64,000 nucleotides of DNA from Pseudomonas viridiflava (GCF_900585905.1 NZ_UTVH01000095.1:682001-746000), one strand, 5' to 3'. Shown: positions 17,301-27,045, counted from the stretch's first letter. Numbers and translations are program-made. Notes: a model not told the origin generated them from the letters alone.

Positions 17301-20300
17301 AGATTCCCGCCATGATCCGGGTACCAGGCCTGATACAAGCTGTCCGTACCTCCGTCCACCAGCGCCTCGTAACCTCCCAGTTGATCAGGCAGGACTTTGC
17401 CGTTGCGCCCTCGGGCCAGGTTGTACTCGCTGGCCACCGTCGTCGAGGTGCCTGCGGTGTAGACGCCGTACAGTGAGTCCATGCTCAGGTTATCGGAGGA
17501 CAGCAGTTCGAGATCGCCAGTACCCGTGCGGAGAACGCTGTAGTTCGCCTTCCCTGGTTCGGTAGTGTAATCACTGCCGGCAGGGCCGCACCACGTCGGA
17601 TTTTCGTCACAGAGAGTAGGCCAGACGTCAGGCGAGTTAAGGTCAATGGCCTGTCCGGCTTTGCTCGCATCACCCCAATACTCGATAGCCCCTGACTCCG
17701 TCCACACGTAACCTGCGGGTGCTGGTGTGCAATACAAAGGGTTATCGTCGCAGATAGTGGGCCATACGTCAGGAGAGCTGAGGTCGATAGGCTGACCCGC
17801 TTTACTCGCATCACCCCAGTAATCTATAGCCGCAAATTCAGTCCACACCAGCCCCCCGCCTCCGGGCACTGCATACATCCCATAATGCGTATCAGCCAAC
17901 CGCAAAGTGCCATGCTCGGCGTAAAGGTCAGTCAACCGAGTATCCGCCGCTGCCGTGTCGGCACCGGCCACCAGACGCATCGACCAGGACTGCGAACCTT
18001 CTGGCAGCATCTGCGCGACGGCCCAGTTGCGCCCTTGTGTGTTATCAGTGCCGACCACGCGCAGATCAACGGTCTGGCCGCCAAGTTTGAGATCGGTCAT
18101 GGACGGGATCAGGGACCCCTTGAGCAAGGTGACAGAGCTTGCCAGTTTCACCACGTTGAGGTTGGTATCGTTCACGGATGCCAATGGCTTGCCAGGCAGC
18201 GGCACCCCGGCTGGCCAGATCATTGCGCCCAGTGCGGTATCGCCAGGCAAACGCGTACCCGCACCCAGTCGCATGCCGGTAAGCACCGTCAGCGGCTGAT
18301 CGAGCAAAGTGCCTGCCGCATGGAGCAGATTATCGTTTGTGTCGTAGATAGCCCCGGCCAACACTGTGCCTGCAGGCAGGCTGATGTCGGCAGCAAGCGT
18401 ACCAGTGACGGGTAATAACGTACCGGCGGCGACGGTCAGGCCCTGAATCGGCACGGCGTAGTTGAGGACCTTGCCTGCCGGGAAAGCAGTATCTGCCTGC
18501 AACACCACCCCAGCAGTTGGCAACACCACGTCGCCGCCAAACATTTGCACACCTTCGGTGAGCAGCCAGCCGCTGTCATCCTGGGTCACGGGAGGCGGGG
18601 CGAAGCCGTCGTTGATGCTGCCATAGATGTCCAGGTCGCCCCCGGCACGCAGCACCAGAGAACCTGCTTCGCCCGAGCCGTACACCGAGGTCTGCGGGTT
18701 GTTCGGGTTCAGGCTGGCGTAGCGGTAACCGGACAGGTCGAGATCGCCCTGCACCACCAGGTCGCCGGTGGTCACGATCTCCACGCCCGGCCTCAGATGC
18801 AGCACATCGTCGTAACTGGCGTTGTGCAGCCCCGCCAGCTTGCTGTTGAGCAAGGTGCCATTTGCCAGCGCGTTATTGATGAACGATGTGCTCTCGGCGT
18901 GCCGGTCGTTGAGGTAGTTCTGGTCGATCTGCTGATAAGGCCGACCGCTGGCCGCCGGGTCAGTGCCCAACGGGGCATCGCTGTAGCGCTGCACGGCATT
19001 GACGGCAATGGATTTGGCGCCCTGGATGATCAAGCCGCTGCGGGCATCAATGGCCATGTCGCCATAGGTGGCGGCATCCTGGCCTGAGCTGCCATCAGCG
19101 GCCGTGGGTCGACCATCGCTGCCCAGACGCGGTGCATTCAGCTCCAGGGTGCCCCGAGCCCGGCCGTCGTTTTGCCCCGCCACTGCGGCGGTGCCGTGAC
19201 GCAGGTCTATACGTGCCCCGCTCAGCAGCGCAAGGGTGCCGTCACCGGAGCCAAGTTCGACGATGGCGCGGTTGGGTGAATCGATGATCTTGCCGTAGCT
19301 GTCGACCCGCAGCACGCTGCCATGGGCGTCAAGCAGCGCGTTGCTGCCCAGTGTCAGGCCGTTCTTGCCCGCCAGGCGGATGCTGCCGACCCGCTCGCCG
19401 CTGGCGTCGATGGTGCCGTTTACCGCCAGGCTACCGTTGTCGACAGACACACTGACATTACCCGCCTTCACTTCATTGCCGATAGTCAGGCTGCCCTGCT
19501 TGAGCTGGAAGCTGCGCGACCCGAACACCTGGCCTGCATTAAGGCGTTGGTTGAGGGCTGCGAATTCGCTATTCAGGTCCGCGCTGGCCCCCAACTGGCG
19601 AGCGCGGATATCCACGCCGCCAGCCACGTAAGGCACCAGGGTGCCGCCGGCATCGTAGTAACCGCTGCTGCTGCCAAGGATTTGCCCTTGCAGATCCACC
19701 AGCCCCGCCGCAGCATCCAGCGCCACCACCTTGAGGGCGCCGGCCTGATTGTTCACCGCCTGCAAATCAATCACCGAGCCCGCCGCCTGACGGATGTTGC
19801 CAGTGCGGCTCTGCAACGTGGCATCGCCCCCCCAGCTGTACTTGGCGACGTCATTGAAACTGACTTTGCGCCCGGACATGTCAATGCGTGCGGCGTCGGT
19901 GAGGGTCAGGTCATCTTCGGCTGCAAGGGTCAGTTTGCCGCTGGGCAAAGCGATCAGCGTGTCGAGCACAATGCTCTGACCAGCCAGCGACAGCTCTGCG
20001 CCCAGGGCGCCGGCGCTCAAACTCGCGTCACGGGCCTTCGCACCGGCCTGCTGCGACAGGCGCAGTGCGCCACCGGCAGTGATGCGGTTGACCGAGCCTG
20101 CTTCACCGGTGACCAGCGGCGTGACGATAGTCAGGTTGCCGCCGCTGTAGCTGTAGCCCACGCCGTCGACATAAGCGCCCTGGCTCTGGTGGACTGCGAG
20201 GGTGCCTTTGTGGTTGGCGGTTATGCGCTGGCTGGCGCTGAGGTTGACATTGGCAAAGCCAAGAGCGAGCCGCTCTAGAGTGGGCAGCGAGGCCGGTTGG

Positions 20301-23300
20301 GTATTGGCGCCGTAGCCGAGCTCGATGCGCTCGGCAACCACATTCAAATTGCCGCTGCCGGTGCCAGCACCGCCGTTGACCACTACGCCCGGCTTGCTCT
20401 GGGTACCGTTCCAGATCAGGTTGGCAGTGCGCATAGTCGCGTTACTGGTACTGGTGCCCGAGCCATAGATAGCCGGGGTGGTCAGCATCAGTTCCTTGAG
20501 GCGCGACACCCCCGTGGCCTGATTGTAGGTATCGAGGAGCACGTCGCCGTAGAAGTTCAAGGCGTCTCTGGCACTCAGCTCAAGGGTTTCCAGCGCAGGG
20601 GCGCCGGTGCTGGTGTCACCCTGCAGCAAGCGGTCGAGCACACCCTGATTGAGCATCAGCCCCGTGGGCAAAGCGTTATTGGCCGCCATGGCGTCCAGAG
20701 CCTGGGCACTGCCCGCGTTGATGGCGCCTGCCGCCAGGGTCAGCTGGCGGGTGCCAAAACGTACTTGCTCATCGAGGGTAAAGCGGCCATTGGTGGCGAA
20801 CACGATGCTGCCTTCGGAGTAAAGCCGGGTGGTCCCCGAGCATTGCGCCTCGCAGGTACCGATCTGAATGCTGCCGGTGGCTGCGGCATCCGGCGCCAGC
20901 ATGTTCAGGCGGCCATTGGTAACAGCCACGACATTGTGGGCTCCCGGGGTGTAGATCGAGCCGCTGGCCGAGCCTCGGGCAGCATTGCCCTGGCCCAGCG
21001 TGCTGATACTGGCGCCTTGTTCAATAACGATTGCTCCGGAATTGAACAAAGAGCTTGTGCCCACCAGCAGTACTTCCGGCCCAACCAATGCTGCGCCGCT
21101 GCGCATGGTCACATTGCCTGCTGCCCCGGTAAAGTTGAGGTAGTTACCCGCCTGGCCGTACGTGCTGTTCAGACCACCTCCCAGGCTCAGGCTTTTTGAG
21201 CCAATGGCGTTGAGATCCGCATCGTCGAGCGTAACGCCCTCATAGCCTTGGGTTGCAGCGTTGCCACTGTTCACCACCTCAATCGAACCCAGTGTGGTGG
21301 TAACGGCAGTGGTGCTGCCGTTACCCTGCGCTGCGCCGTCAGTCAGCAATTGCCCGCCAAAACTGAAGCTTGAACGTCCGGTTGTATTGATATCCAGCCT
21401 CAGATCAAAGGCCTTGGCGTCACGTGCCAACAGGATCGGTGGCACTCCGAGCCTGGCGGCATCGGCGAGAACAAAGTTGGTCAGGCTGGTTTCGTTGTAC
21501 TGGGAATAACGGCGCAGCACATCGGCCGAGGTGACGATGACCTGGCTTGCCATGCTGTCCTTGATACCGGTGCCCGCCACAGACAACGCGCCAGCGGTTG
21601 ACCACGATCCATTGCGCATGGACTGGGTGACCGGCGCCGCACCTTGCCCGGACAAACCATTGATTTCGACCCGGAATGCCCCCGGCAACAGCGCATAAGT
21701 GGAAGGCAGCAAGGTGTAGGTGCCCGCCGGTAAACCGGGCACACCCGCACCGATTGTGATTTGTTGGCCGGCGGCAATACCTGGCGCTTCGCCTGGGGCA
21801 TGACCGGCTTGTATACCGGGGACGATGGCGTAGATCGGATTACTGCCAATGCCCGGCAAGGTAAAGCCATCGCTGCCGTACTGCACCAACGGGTTGAAGC
21901 GCGCATCGGTAGAGCCGCCGCGCCCGGAGATGAAGCCCGCACCGGTCAGCTCGCCGCCGCCGCGCACGTCCACCACCGCACCCTGATCCGCCGCCACCGA
22001 CTGGCCACGCAGCTCGATCCCGCGCGGTACGTTGGCACTGCCTGCCTGTTGGCTCAACAGGCTCTGATCCAGGGACATGCCGTCATACTGGTAGGTAATG
22101 CCATCCACCGTGCCGCCGTAAGGCATGAGCAAACCGTTGCCACTGACCGAGGTCAGGCTACCCGCCAACAGGTTGACCTGCGTGGTAGCTTTTATAGATT
22201 CGCCAGCATCGTTACGCCCAAGGATCAACCCCCCGAGCGGGGCGCGCAACACGCCTCCCTGATTGATCACGTCAGCGTCGATACTCAGTTGACCGAACGC
22301 CGAATACGGAACGGCCGGGGTGGCCGTGCCGCTGCGGGCGATGTCCACCTGCTTGGCGAACAGCTGCACCTCGGCATGGGTGTCGGGGTATACCTGCGCG
22401 GCGATCAGTGCCAAGTTTGCAGGGGTGTTTACCGTGGTGAACCGGATGTTGTCACTGCTTGCCAGGAAGCGCAGATCGCTTTCACTGCGCAGATTTACTT
22501 GTTCAAAGCCGCGACGGTCCACGGCGAGGCTACCCTCTGTCTGAAGCACCGTGCCGCCGACGCCAAAGAAAAGGTCGTCGCGAACATCCAGGGTTTTGGC
22601 TTTTACGTCAAAAATCGCCTGGGTAACCAGCCCGGATGGAGTGCGCAACCCAATAGTAGGAACGGTATAGCTGGGTGAAATCTCGCTTGAACCCATTCCG
22701 GCCAGCCGCATATAAGGCGCAGACAGCTTGATGCTGCTATCAACCGCAGCTGACTCGGTCAATCCCAAAGCCGCTGAATACAGCGACAGGCTCTGAGTCA
22801 GGGCCAAGCCAAGGTTGCCGTCGAAACTGATCATGCCATTGCTGAGCAATGTCAGGCTGCCGAAGCCACCGGCCTCGATCTGCTCGGCGGCTAATTGACC
22901 ATGACCGTAGGTCAGGCTGTCCGCCGCTGTTTGCGCGTCGCTGCCCACCGGCAACAGACTGCTACCGCGCTGCTGGCGAATGATCAGGTCGCGCAGTTGC
23001 AATACCCGGTCTGTTGCCGACACTCTCAGATATTTGTTTGCCTCAAGCGCCACCGCAAGGCTACCGCTTGCCGCACCCGCTCCTCCAGCCATGGCAGTCA
23101 TGGCACCATCCAGATACAAACCGTTGTGTGACGCGATGGAGATGCCGCCACCGTCGCTGGCGACCTGGGTTGCACCCTGCCCCGGGATGTCCAGCGTGCC
23201 TTGGGCGCCCGAGGCGTCAAGGATTGCACCATCGCGCACTACCACGAAAAGATCAGCGGCAGTCGCTTTGCCCGTGGCCGGATTGATCTCGCCGCCAATC

Positions 23301-26300
23301 ACGATGCTGCCGCCGTCGCTCACTTGCCCGTAACGACTGCCACGCGCGTCAACGGCCGTCGCCGCACGGGACGCCACGTCGAGCATGGCGTTTTCACCGA
23401 CCCAGATCGAGCGACCATGCCCGATCGCAGTGGGGATGTCTGCGGTGACACCAACAAGGGGCACCTGTCCCAGAGTAATGGTGCCGCCCCAGGCATTGAG
23501 CCGCCCGTCCACTGTCAACTGACCAATGCTGCGTAGGGCAATGGATTGCCCGGGATCGACGTTGAGTACCGCGCCTTTGCCGATCTGTACTTGCACCGTG
23601 GCTAGGTCAGCTGCGCTGGACAGGTTATTGCCCGCTTGCAGGCTTAGGCTGGCGCCTTTGCGCTGGGTCAATACGCCTTCGATAGGGTCTTCCTGATAAA
23701 GCGCTGGCGTCCAGACCTGCAACGCAGACGATGGGCTTGCCCCGTCAGCGGTTGTCATGGCCTGCTCGCCAAACTGGTACACCGGCATGCTGACATCGAT
23801 CTGCGTGCCGTCAGCGACCATCAGGCCCTGATTGCCGGTGATGTCGTAAGCACCGAAACCTTTGTTGAACAGGCTCCCATTGAGCAGCAAGGTGTCAGCC
23901 GCTGCACTTGTGGCGGAATCGCTGATCAGCACCTTGCCAGCCTGTACGGCCAGGGTGCCGCCGCCGTTGACGCCATAGCCGCGAATGTCACCGGCCATCA
24001 CCAATTGGCCTGCGCCAGTGCCCACATTCGCGTTGGCGGCCAGGGTCAGGTTGCCGCCTTTACCGCCCAGTTGTTCGCCGCTGGCCAATAGCGCCGCGCC
24101 CGACGACACCTCCATCACACTGCCAGCCGCCAGGCTCAGATCACGATTGCTGCGTAACGAAATGCTGCCGCCGTTCACGTAAGGCAAGCCGCGTGTGTTG
24201 CCAGGTTCGAGCATCTGATTGGTCCACAGGCCGCTGGCATCGAGTTTCACACCCTGGGCCACCGATATCTCGCCAGCACTGCCGAGCACCGTGTCGATCA
24301 GGCCATTGGCACCAAACTGGTTTAGCACGTTACCGGCCTGGATCGTCCCCGCCCGCGCCGATAGGTCGGCATTGACCGCCACCTGCGGCCCGAACAGGGT
24401 AATGGCACCGCCATTGCCTACCTGCAGCGCCGCATCCACGGTGATGCTGCCAGTGGCGGCGGCCGCCAGCGCCCCCAGGTTGAAGCTGTTGAGCAGATCT
24501 GTGTTGAGCACCAGCGTGCCTTCGCGATCAGTCGGCAATGCGCCGCTCAGATCCAGCCCGGCGGCGATCTGCTCACCGCTCTGGTTCAACACGATGTTCT
24601 TCAGGGTATTGGCATTGGCGCCTAGCTGGTAGCGCAGCACACCGGTGGATTTGACGTAGTACGGCACGTAACTGCCAATCACCAGATGCCCGCCGCGCGC
24701 CACCGCCCGCTGCGACTGGTTGTAGCCATCCATGTCCTTCTGCGCCGGCCGAGTCTGGCGATCGCCCTGGAAGGTGTCACCGGCGACAGTGCCCTCCAGT
24801 ACCGCATTGGCCGTGCCGATCACCAGCCTGCCAGCATCGCGGCCGACGGTGTAACCGTCTTCGAAACGCTCACGGGGCGCTAGCAGCGGGTTGTAGAAAT
24901 ACTCGGTCTGGCCCCAGCGCTCGCTAGTGGCTTCATACCCTTTGTACAGCCCGGTGTAGAGAATATCCCCCGGCGCGCTGGACACTTCATACAGCCGCCC
25001 GTTGGCGCCCTTGAGCCAGCTCTGCCTGATCTGTCCGCTCTGTACATCCAGGGTGCCGCCTGAGAGGTTGATCTGCGATCCGGCCTGGGTGACCACATCC
25101 TTGCCGCCGAAACTGACCACTCCGCCCTGGGCCATCCATTCGCCGATACTGTGGCCCTGGGTGCCGAGGTAACCGCTCACTTCCAGCAGGCCCCCGGCGG
25201 TGTACCAGCGGTCCGTCGGATAGCCGTTGGTGCCGGCCGGCACAAACACCAGCTCACGGGTGTCGACCCAGACGTCATTGCTGCTTAGCGCGCCGCCATC
25301 GCGGTTGACCGGGGCGTCGCGCTGCTCGTTACCCTGAACGTTGATCTTGATGACGTTGCTGTCCATGGCCACTTGCACGCCAAGGGCGCCGGAGACGTCG
25401 ATGTTCGCGCCGTCACGCACCAGGCTGCGCTGGGCAGCGTTGACCAACACCTGACCGCCGGTGGCCAGGGTCATCGAGCGGGCGCGGAAGTCGACGGTGC
25501 CGTCACTGGCGATATCGATGCGCGACAAGGCACGGCGGTCGCTCCCGGCGTCAACGATTTCTCCGGTCAGGGCCGGGTTCGCTGGCCCAGTCAGCCCTGC
25601 AAGCTGACTGTTCAGGGCGCTGCTGCTGTCGAGCATGATGGCGCTGGTGCTGCCTTCGCCCAGCACGATGCTGGCGTCACTGCCGGTAGCCTTCAAGTGC
25701 AAGGTGCCCCGGGTGTCCACCGAGGTGCTTGCCAGCAATACGCCGTTTTGCACCACGTCATGCCCGGCCAGGGTGATGTCGCCGGTGGAGGCAGTGATCA
25801 GGCCGCTGTTGCTGACCTTGCCCGCTGTGCTGAGGCTGCTGCGGGTAATGCTGACTTCATTGCCCCGGGTGGTGGATGTCGGGTTGCCGTCACTCGCGTA
25901 ACCCTTGCGGATGACAAAGCTGTCGCCCGCGGCCATCAGCGTCTGGCCCTTGCGCGTGCTGATGCTGCCTGCGTTATCCACCTCGGAACCCAGCAGCAAC
26001 ACGTAGCCGCCGCCCGCCGTGGACGCGGCCGGAGCCAGGGTTTCGATCTGCGCTCCGCTTTGCACCACTACCTTGCCGCCTGCGCTTGTAAAGGTGGGCA
26101 GGTCGCCGTTGTACAGGCCTTTTGCCTGGAACACGTCGTCTTGCACGGTGGTTGCCGCCGCCACCAGGTTGCGCACATTGACCTGGCTGCTGCCGCTGAA
26201 TATCACCCCGTTCCGGTTGACCACCATCACCGTGCCCGGGGCTTTGATCTGGCCCTGAATCTGGCTTGGCGCGGTGGCATTGTTGACCTTGTTCAGCACC

Positions 26301-26869
26301 GCCCAGTCGGCGTTCTGCTGAAACTGCAGCGTGGTGTCGCGGCCGATATTGAAGGTTTCCCAGTTCAGGATCGCCTTGTCAGCGGTCTGCTTGATCGACA
26401 CCAGGGTCTTGCCATTGGCGTCGGTCTGCACCGGGCCGTCGGCATTAATGAACAGCGGTTTGCCATCCGCCCCGATCACCACGTTGAGGCCATTGCCGCC
26501 GAGGCCGTTTTGAATGGTTTGCGTGGTCGCCAAGGCAGCGGCACGGCCGGACGCCTGCACCGCCTGTTGCGCGGCAATCGCCGCCACGGTGTTGTTCAGG
26601 TTGGTCAACGAGCGCTGCAACACCTGATTGGCCCGCTGTTGCTGCGCCAGGGGCGGTGGCGCCCCCGGCACCGTGCCTGGCCGTGCCGTCCCGGCCGTCG
26701 CCGCGCCGCCCTTGGCAGCGAACCAGCTGGAACTGAATGCCGCCGGCTGCGCCTGAGCCCCACCGGCCACCAGCAACAACGCCATGGCGTGGGCCAGCGG
26801 CTTGAGACGCCACAAGCTGCCATCGTTATTGCCGGTAAATGCCTTGGACGGGTTGTTCTGAAGACGCAT
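14312..26869 (-). CDS. pdtA: Giant two-partner secretion exoprotein (TpsA, filamentous-haemagglutinin-like)
   Basis: A 4185-aa surface or secreted adhesin. The ATG at 26869 has AGGA about 8 nt upstream and is preferred to the GTG at 26893. The long signal peptide ends near GGAQAQ. The TPS recognition domain (about residues 110-300) includes QIQGQIKAPGTVMVVNRNGV and VNVRNLVAAATTV. More than 3000 residues of beta-helix repeats follow, with hundreds of short G-rich strands. The end is a DUF3739-type region (SGFVEAYLNPANFAQPGQS, YYAALPAEQQRVFAREVYFA, DGASRSTPAYNPNSPVQVL). There is no C-terminal toxin module, so it does not look like a CDI protein. Cysteines are very few and come in close pairs. 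PdtA of P. aeruginosa (PA0690) has a similar size and is induced by phosphate depletion. It is a separate transcription unit with its own promoter and terminator. Confidence 0.92.
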   Translation of the reverse strand: MRLQNNPSKAFTGNNDGSLWRLKPLAHAMALLLVAGGAQAQPAAFSSSWFAAKGGAATAGTARPGTVPGAPPPLAQQQRANQVLQRSLTNLNNTVAAIAAQQAVQASGRAAALATTQTIQNGLGGNGLNVVIGADGKPLFINADGPVQTDANGKTLVSIKQTADKAILNWETFNIGRDTTLQFQQNADWAVLNKVNNATAPSQIQGQIKAPGTVMVVNRNGVIFSGSSQVNVRNLVAAATTVQDDVFQAKGLYNGDLPTFTSAGGKVVVQSGAQIETLAPAASTAGGGYVLLLGSEVDNAGSISTRKGQTLMAAGDSFVIRKGYASDGNPTSTTRGNEVSITRSSLSTAGKVSNSGLITASTGDITLAGHDVVQNGVLLASTSVDTRGTLHLKATGSDASIVLGEGSTSAIMLDSSSALNSQLAGLTGPANPALTGEIVDAGSDRRALSRIDIASDGTVDFRARSMTLATGGQVLVNAAQRSLVRDGANIDVSGALGVQVAMDSNVIKINVQGNEQRDAPVNRDGGALSSNDVWVDTRELVFVPAGTNGYPTDRWYTAGGLLEVSGYLGTQGHSIGEWMAQGGVVSFGGKDVVTQAGSQINLSGGTLDVQSGQIRQSWLKGANGRLYEVSSAPGDILYTGLYKGYEATSERWGQTEYFYNPLLAPRERFEDGYTVGRDAGRLVIGTANAVLEGTVAGDTFQGDRQTRPAQKDMDGYNQSQRAVARGGHLVIGSYVPYYVKSTGVLRYQLGANANTLKNIVLNQSGEQIAAGLDLSGALPTDREGTLVLNTDLLNSFNLGALAAAATGSITVDAALQVGNGGAITLFGPQVAVNADLSARAGTIQAGNVLNQFGANGLIDTVLGSAGEISVAQGVKLDASGLWTNQMLEPGNTRGLPYVNGGSISLRSNRDLSLAAGSVMEVSSGAALLASGEQLGGKGGNLTLAANANVGTGAGQLVMAGDIRGYGVNGGGTLAVQAGKVLISDSATSAAADTLLLNGSLFNKGFGAYDITGNQGLMVADGTQIDVSMPVYQFGEQAMTTADGASPSSALQVWTPALYQEDPIEGVLTQRKGASLSLQAGNNLSSAADLATVQVQIGKGAVLNVDPGQSIALRSIGQLTVDGRLNAWGGTITLGQVPLVGVTADIPTAIGHGRSIWVGENAMLDVASRAATAVDARGSRYGQVSDGGSIVIGGEINPATGKATAADLFVVVRDGAILDASGAQGTLDIPGQGATQVASDGGGISIASHNGLYLDGAMTAMAGGAGAASGSLAVALEANKYLRVSATDRVLQLRDLIIRQQRGSSLLPVGSDAQTAADSLTYGHGQLAAEQIEAGGFGSLTLLSNGMISFDGNLGLALTQSLSLYSAALGLTESAAVDSSIKLSAPYMRLAGMGSSEISPSYTVPTIGLRTPSGLVTQAIFDVKAKTLDVRDDLFFGVGGTVLQTEGSLAVDRRGFEQVNLRSESDLRFLASSDNIRFTTVNTPANLALIAAQVYPDTHAEVQLFAKQVDIARSGTATPAVPYSAFGQLSIDADVINQGGVLRAPLGGLILGRNDAGESIKATTQVNLLAGSLTSVSGNGLLMPYGGTVDGITYQYDGMSLDQSLLSQQAGSANVPRGIELRGQSVAADQGAVVDVRGGGELTGAGFISGRGGSTDARFNPLVQYGSDGFTLPGIGSNPIYAIVPGIQAGHAPGEAPGIAAGQQITIGAGVPGLPAGTYTLLPSTYALLPGAFRVEINGLSGQGAAPVTQSMRNGSWSTAGALSVAGTGIKDSMASQVIVTSADVLRRYSQYNETSLTNFVLADAARLGVPPILLARDAKAFDLRLDINTTGRSSFSFGGQLLTDGAAQGNGSTTAVTTTLGSIEVVNSGNAATQGYEGVTLDDADLNAIGSKSLSLGGGLNSTYGQAGNYLNFTGAAGNVTMRSGAALVGPEVLLVGTSSLFNSGAIVIEQGASISTLGQGNAARGSASGSIYTPGAHNVVAVTNGRLNMLAPDAAATGSIQIGTCEAQCSGTTRLYSEGSIVFATNGRFTLDEQVRFGTRQLTLAAGAINAGSAQALDAMAANNALPTGLMLNQGVLDRLLQGDTSTGAPALETLELSARDALNFYGDVLLDTYNQATGVSRLKELMLTTPAIYGSGTSTSNATMRTANLIWNGTQSKPGVVVNGGAGTGSGNLNVVAERIELGYGANTQPASLPTLERLALGFANVNLSASQRITANHKGTLAVHQSQGAYVDGVGYSYSGGNLTIVTPLVTGEAGSVNRITAGGALRLSQQAGAKARDASLSAGALGAELSLAGQSIVLDTLIALPSGKLTLAAEDDLTLTDAARIDMSGRKVSFNDVAKYSWGGDATLQSRTGNIRQAAGSVIDLQAVNNQAGALKVVALDAAAGLVDLQGQILGSSSGYYDAGGTLVPYVAGGVDIRARQLGASADLNSEFAALNQRLNAGQVFGSRSFQLKQGSLTIGNEVKAGNVSVSVDNGSLAVNGTIDASGERVGSIRLAGKNGLTLGSNALLDAHGSVLRVDSYGKIIDSPNRAIVELGSGDGTLALLSGARIDLRHGTAAVAGQNDGRARGTLELNAPRLGSDGRPTAADGSSGQDAATYGDMAIDARSGLIIQGAKSIAVNAVQRYSDAPLGTDPAASGRPYQQIDQNYLNDRHAESTSFINNALANGTLLNSKLAGLHNASYDDVLHLRPGVEIVTTGDLVVQGDLDLSGYRYASLNPNNPQTSVYGSGEAGSLVLRAGGDLDIYGSINDGFAPPPVTQDDSGWLLTEGVQMFGGDVVLPTAGVVLQADTAFPAGKVLNYAVPIQGLTVAAGTLLPVTGTLAADISLPAGTVLAGAIYDTNDNLLHAAGTLLDQPLTVLTGMRLGAGTRLPGDTALGAMIWPAGVPLPGKPLASVNDTNLNVVKLASSVTLLKGSLIPSMTDLKLGGQTVDLRVVGTDNTQGRNWAVAQMLPEGSQSWSMRLVAGADTAAADTRLTDLYAEHGTLRLADTHYGMYAVPGGGGLVWTEFAAIDYWGDASKAGQPIDLSSPDVWPTICDDNPLYCTPAPAGYVWTESGAIEYWGDASKAGQAIDLNSPDVWPTLCDENPTWCGPAGSDYTTEPGKANYSVLRTGTGDLELLSSDNLSMDSLYGVYTAGTSTTVASEYNLARGRNGKVLPDQLGGYEALVDGGTDSLYQAWYPDHGGNLLLSVGGDLTGDLLAQKQVAAGDDIQLSSAAAGNWLWRQGSGNALEQGESIPTAWWINFGTYVPFINTSVLTGFTGFGTLGGGNVDVRVSGDAGTLVQKGDIKAAGTQSTALRSQGLVLAVGSTGRVGADGQLTLTGGGDLNFQVGGGINPTLAARTQVDKNNNPLGPVHDLQGAMINLRGNVQVQAGALGGIDLTYGRDPDLHDTTDTRAFDPYTASIASATGGLVLIPGDATVSLATRGDLVLGGATDAGRMSQYSTTAFNATGAADGQYSGRGYSWYSLWTDHTAIDLFSAGGNLTPSTQIGEVQSGSPEPLAGRTTSPTDGRFVYPSILRAVAANGSLYYGPSALHSVSNAPNVSGYSLLIAPSANSQLEFLAADSLYGGGYAINQSGADSSAIATPFKPGFVGYDTGGGKVADNQTAGSIAVDIEKGGRFPLFAFGGDTAAARTGALPARFYARDGDVVGLRTGEILQFTTSGNIWYQSGAPVWIKAGRDIVSSGKVVVDNLPSSLLGSHSIREGNLFVHNDPTDISLVQAGRDILYSTFNVAGPGTLEITAGRNILMEDRASITSLGAVVPGDSRPGASVVMQAGVGVNGPDYSGFVEAYLNPANFAQPGQSLTGANVAKTYEAELATWLTERYGFAGTVEQARDYYAALPAEQQRVFAREVYFAELKAGGREYNEAGGVREGSYLRGRDAIAALFPTTDVAGNAIRYEGDITLFGGSGVHTDFGGAIQMLTPGGQQVFGIEGAAPPSTVGVITQGEGDIQLYSQGSILLGQSRIMTTFGGSIMGWSASGDINAGRGSKTTVVYTPPRRVYDTWGNVSLSPVVPSTGAGIATLNPIPEVPPGDIDLIAPLGTIDAGEAGIRVSGNINLAALQVINAANIQVQGDSQGVPMAASVNTGAITSASAAATSASQAAEDVMRQQQTTARQGMPSVFSVQVLSFGQEQLAPSRDGASRSTPAYNPNSPVQVLGAGPLSESAQQQLTEEERGNLML
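17585..17865 (-). repeat. 47-residue internal duplication in PdtA
   Basis: Two adjacent copies, offset by exactly 141 bp, encode WTEFAAIDYWGDASKAGQPI-DLSSPDVWPTICDDNPLYC and WTESGAIEYWGDASKAGQAI-DLNSPDVWPTLCDENPTWC. The copies differ at several synonymous and conservative positions, so the duplication is not recent. Each copy carries a C-x6-C pair, in a protein otherwise almost free of cysteine. Confidence 0.85.
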
Positions 26870-26943
26870 CGACTGATCCTTTTCCTGTTGCACGGAAACT
26901 GCTGGTCGCCGCCACCCTCGATACAGGTTCGGCTAATAAGAAG

Positions 26944-26992
26944 AAGGCGGTTGGCAAGGGGCACGACCGAACCGTTGTCATGCAAAGTTCAT
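26944..26992 (-). promoter_or_regulatory. Putative pdtA promoter, ECF-sigma-like, shared with phdA
   Basis: Read on the minus strand: ATGAACTTTGCATGACAA (26992-26975), CG, GTTCGGT (26972-26966), 15 bp, CCGCCTT (26950-26944). Over the upstream 27 positions, 21 agree with the phdA promoter at 13902-13950, and the downstream CCGYCTT word keeps the same spacing. The -10-like word lies 75 nt before the pdtA ATG. On the plus strand the first 18 bases read TTGTCAT-GCAA-AGTTCAT, 10 of 14 matches to a Pho box, but pointing away from pdtA. The shared block suggests one sigma factor, most likely VreI, serves both genes. Confidence 0.55.
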
Positions 26993-27045
26993 AAAGGCGT
27001 GTGCGAGGCTTTGGGCCTGGATTTGTTCGGGTTTGGGCAGCATGC

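Noticed and set aside
14312..26869. PdtA as a contact-dependent inhibition toxin (CdiA)
   Set aside because: The protein ends in a DUF3739-type region, has no VENN-like boundary or toxin tip, and no immunity gene follows.
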